Below, piece after piece: positions 63,021 through 64,000 of a DNA stretch of 64,000 bases. The notes beneath the pieces were generated by a model that was not told the origin of the DNA, searched no databases, and saw nothing but the letters and a program-made list of their open reading frames with translations. A program made the position numbers and the translations under genes. This DNA comes from Pseudomonas sp. ICMP22404. GTDB taxonomy: Bacteria > Pseudomonadota > Gammaproteobacteria > Pseudomonadales > Pseudomonadaceae. Position 1 is the first letter of the stretch; each line of letters begins with the position of its first letter. The stretch covers positions 186,001 through 250,000 of the forward strand of contig NZ_VCNG01000004.1 in the NCBI RefSeq assembly GCF_006227205.1, read 5' to 3'.

Positions 63021-64000
63021 ATGGCAAAAATAAGAGCAATAGATGCAGCCGTTTTGGTGATGCGCCGTGAAGGCGTGGACACCGCCTTCGGCATCCCGGG
63101 TGCCGCGATCAACCCGCTGTACTCCGCCTTGCAGAAAAACGGTGGCATCGATCACGTCCTCGCTCGCCACGTTGAAGGCGCCTCGCACATGGCTGAGGGC
63201 TACACCCGCGCCAAGGCTGGCAACATTGGCGTGTGCATCGGCACCTCCGGCCCGGCCGGCACCGACATGGTCACCGGCCTCTACAGTGCGTCGGCCGATT
63301 CGATCCCGATCCTGTGCATCACCGGGCAAGCCCCCCGCGCCCGACTGCACAAGGAAGACTTCCAGGCCGTCGACATCACCGCCATTGTCAAACCAGTAAC
63401 TAAATGGGCGACGACCGTCATGGAACCAGGTCAGGTGCCGTACGCATTTCAAAAAGCCTTCTTTGAGATGCGCTCCGGGCGCCCTGGCCCCGTGCTGATC
63501 GACCTGCCGTTTGACGTGCAAGTGGCCGAAATCGAATTCGACATCGACGCCTACCAGCCATTGCCATTGGCCAAACCCGCGGCCAACCGCGTGCAGATCG
63601 AGAAAGCCCTGGCGATGCTCAATCAGGCCGAGCGCCCGCTGCTGGTCGCCGGCGGCGGCATCATCAATGCCGACGCCAGCGAGTTGCTGGTGGAGTTCGC
63701 CGAGCTGACCGGCATTCCCGTCATCCCGACCTTGATGGGCTGGGGCACGATCCCGGATGATCACCCGTTGATGGTCGGCATGGTCGGTCTGCAAACCTCG
63801 CACCGCTACGGCAACGCCACGATGCTGAAGTCGGACGTGGTGCTGGGTATCGGCAACCGCTGGGCCAACCGTCACACCGGTTCGGTGGACGTCTACACCG
63901 AAGGCCGCACGTTCATTCACGTGGACATCGAGCCGACCCAGATCGGCCGGGTGTTCACCCCGGACCTGGGCATCGTTTCCGACGCTGCCTCGGCTCTGAC
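63021..64000 (+). CDS. gcl: Glyoxylate carboligase (3' part outside window)
   Basis: TPP- and FAD-dependent enzyme joining two glyoxylates to tartronate semialdehyde. The visible 326 residues include [15 protein letters not shown] near the N-terminus and the [15 protein letters not shown] block, in which Val replaces the usual catalytic glutamate region of related TPP enzymes, a known hallmark of Gcl. [19 protein letters not shown] and [19 protein letters not shown] follow. Start ATG at 63021 has TAGGA upstream. The gene is cut at the right edge, and the hyi-glxR part of the standard operon is expected beyond. GC content rises here, consistent with return to core chromosome. Confidence 0.95.
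   Translation, partial: MAKIRAIDAAVLVMRREGVDTAFGIPGAAINPLYSALQKNGGIDHVLARHVEGASHMAEGYTRAKAGNIGVCIGTSGPAGTDMVTGLYSASADSIPILCITGQAPRARLHKEDFQAVDITAIVKPVTKWATTVMEPGQVPYAFQKAFFEMRSGRPGPVLIDLPFDVQVAEIEFDIDAYQPLPLAKPAANRVQIEKALAMLNQAERPLLVAGGGIINADASELLVEFAELTGIPVIPTLMGWGTIPDDHPLMVGMVGLQTSHRYGNATMLKSDVVLGIGNRWANRHTGSVDVYTEGRTFIHVDIEPTQIGRVFTPDLGIVSDAASAL

Noticed and set aside
62985..63920. Minus-strand open frame (311 codons) over the glyoxylate carboligase gene
   Set aside because: Gcl motifs are unmistakable on the plus strand; the antisense product is repetitive and unlike known proteins.
1..64000. CRISPR arrays, tRNA or rRNA genes, prophage or toxin-antitoxin modules
   Set aside because: No regular repeat-spacer pattern, no tRNA-like cloverleaf or rRNA stretch, and no phage structural, integrase or toxin motif was recognised.

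Overview
The window looks like a chromosome segment of a Pseudomonas-type gammaproteobacterium. This is inferred from gene content and style (a long Cache/HAMP chemoreceptor, MocR, LysR and SorC regulators, acoABC-type genes, a gcl-type gene at the right edge) and not from a marker gene. Almost everything inside is accessory carbon and nitrogen catabolism: about 56 intact or edge-truncated protein genes, three decayed gene fragments, no rRNA or tRNA, no CRISPR. Both edges cut genes: an enoyl-CoA hydratase family gene on the left and glyoxylate carboligase on the right.

Layout. (1) 0.6-4 kb: chemoreceptor and a tartrate/D-malate dehydrogenase family enzyme. (2) 4.2-15.4 kb: an amine or amino-acid degradation block, with an APC permease, two aldehyde dehydrogenases, a PYROXD2-like FAD oxidoreductase, a small beta-barrel-like protein, a PLP phospho-lyase family enzyme next to an APH-fold kinase, and a divergent MocR regulator. 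Kinase, phospho-lyase and aldehyde dehydrogenase suggest phosphorylation of an amino alcohol (hydroxylysine or ethanolamine type), elimination to a semialdehyde, and oxidation. (3) 15.4-21 kb: an AT-richer block with an adrenodoxin-reductase-like flavoprotein, a flavodoxin and a cytochrome P450 (a three-component P450 system), then an APC permease and a TetR regulator. (4) 21-25.2 kb: a 2-oxoglutarate dioxygenase, a LuxR regulator and another APC permease, bounded on both sides by decayed IS5-family transposase fragments.

(5) 25.3-38.8 kb: a sugar or polyol cassette. On the minus strand are split transketolase, an FGGY kinase, transaldolase, phosphoglucose isomerase and triosephosphate isomerase; divergently on the plus strand are an Rbs-type ABC importer, two short-chain dehydrogenases and a SorC regulator. 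It is almost a self-contained route from an imported polyol to glucose-6-phosphate and triose phosphate. (6) 38.8-41.5 kb: a decayed MocR copy, a possible small membrane protein, a Nudix hydrolase and an MFS exporter.

(7) 41.6-59 kb: a long run of minus-strand genes. From its upstream end: acoABC-like E1alpha, E1beta and lipoyl-hydrolase E2; an SDR; a GlcG-like protein; a DUF1445 hydro-lyase (D-glutamate cyclase family); OsmC; an ABM monooxygenase; PxpA and fused PxpBC (5-oxoprolinase); a biotin carboxylase with its own biotin domain; three different Gfo/Idh/MocA dehydrogenases (levoglucosan-dehydrogenase-like, inositol-dehydrogenase-like and GFOR-like); then an SDR, an alpha/beta hydrolase and an NCS1 permease with a C-terminal CxxC...CxxC tail. 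A divergent LysR gene sits at its head. (8) 60-64 kb: an APC permease close in sequence to the one at 18.8 kb, a LysR gene, and the gcl start. A conserved element of about 48 bp lies upstream of both the aco-like operon and the 60-kb permease, suggesting co-regulation.

Most interesting: the P450 system with an unusual I-helix, the duplicated central-metabolism polyol cassette, the oxoprolinase / biotin carboxylase / Gfo-Idh cluster, the shared aco/permease element, and the IS-flanked dioxygenase module.
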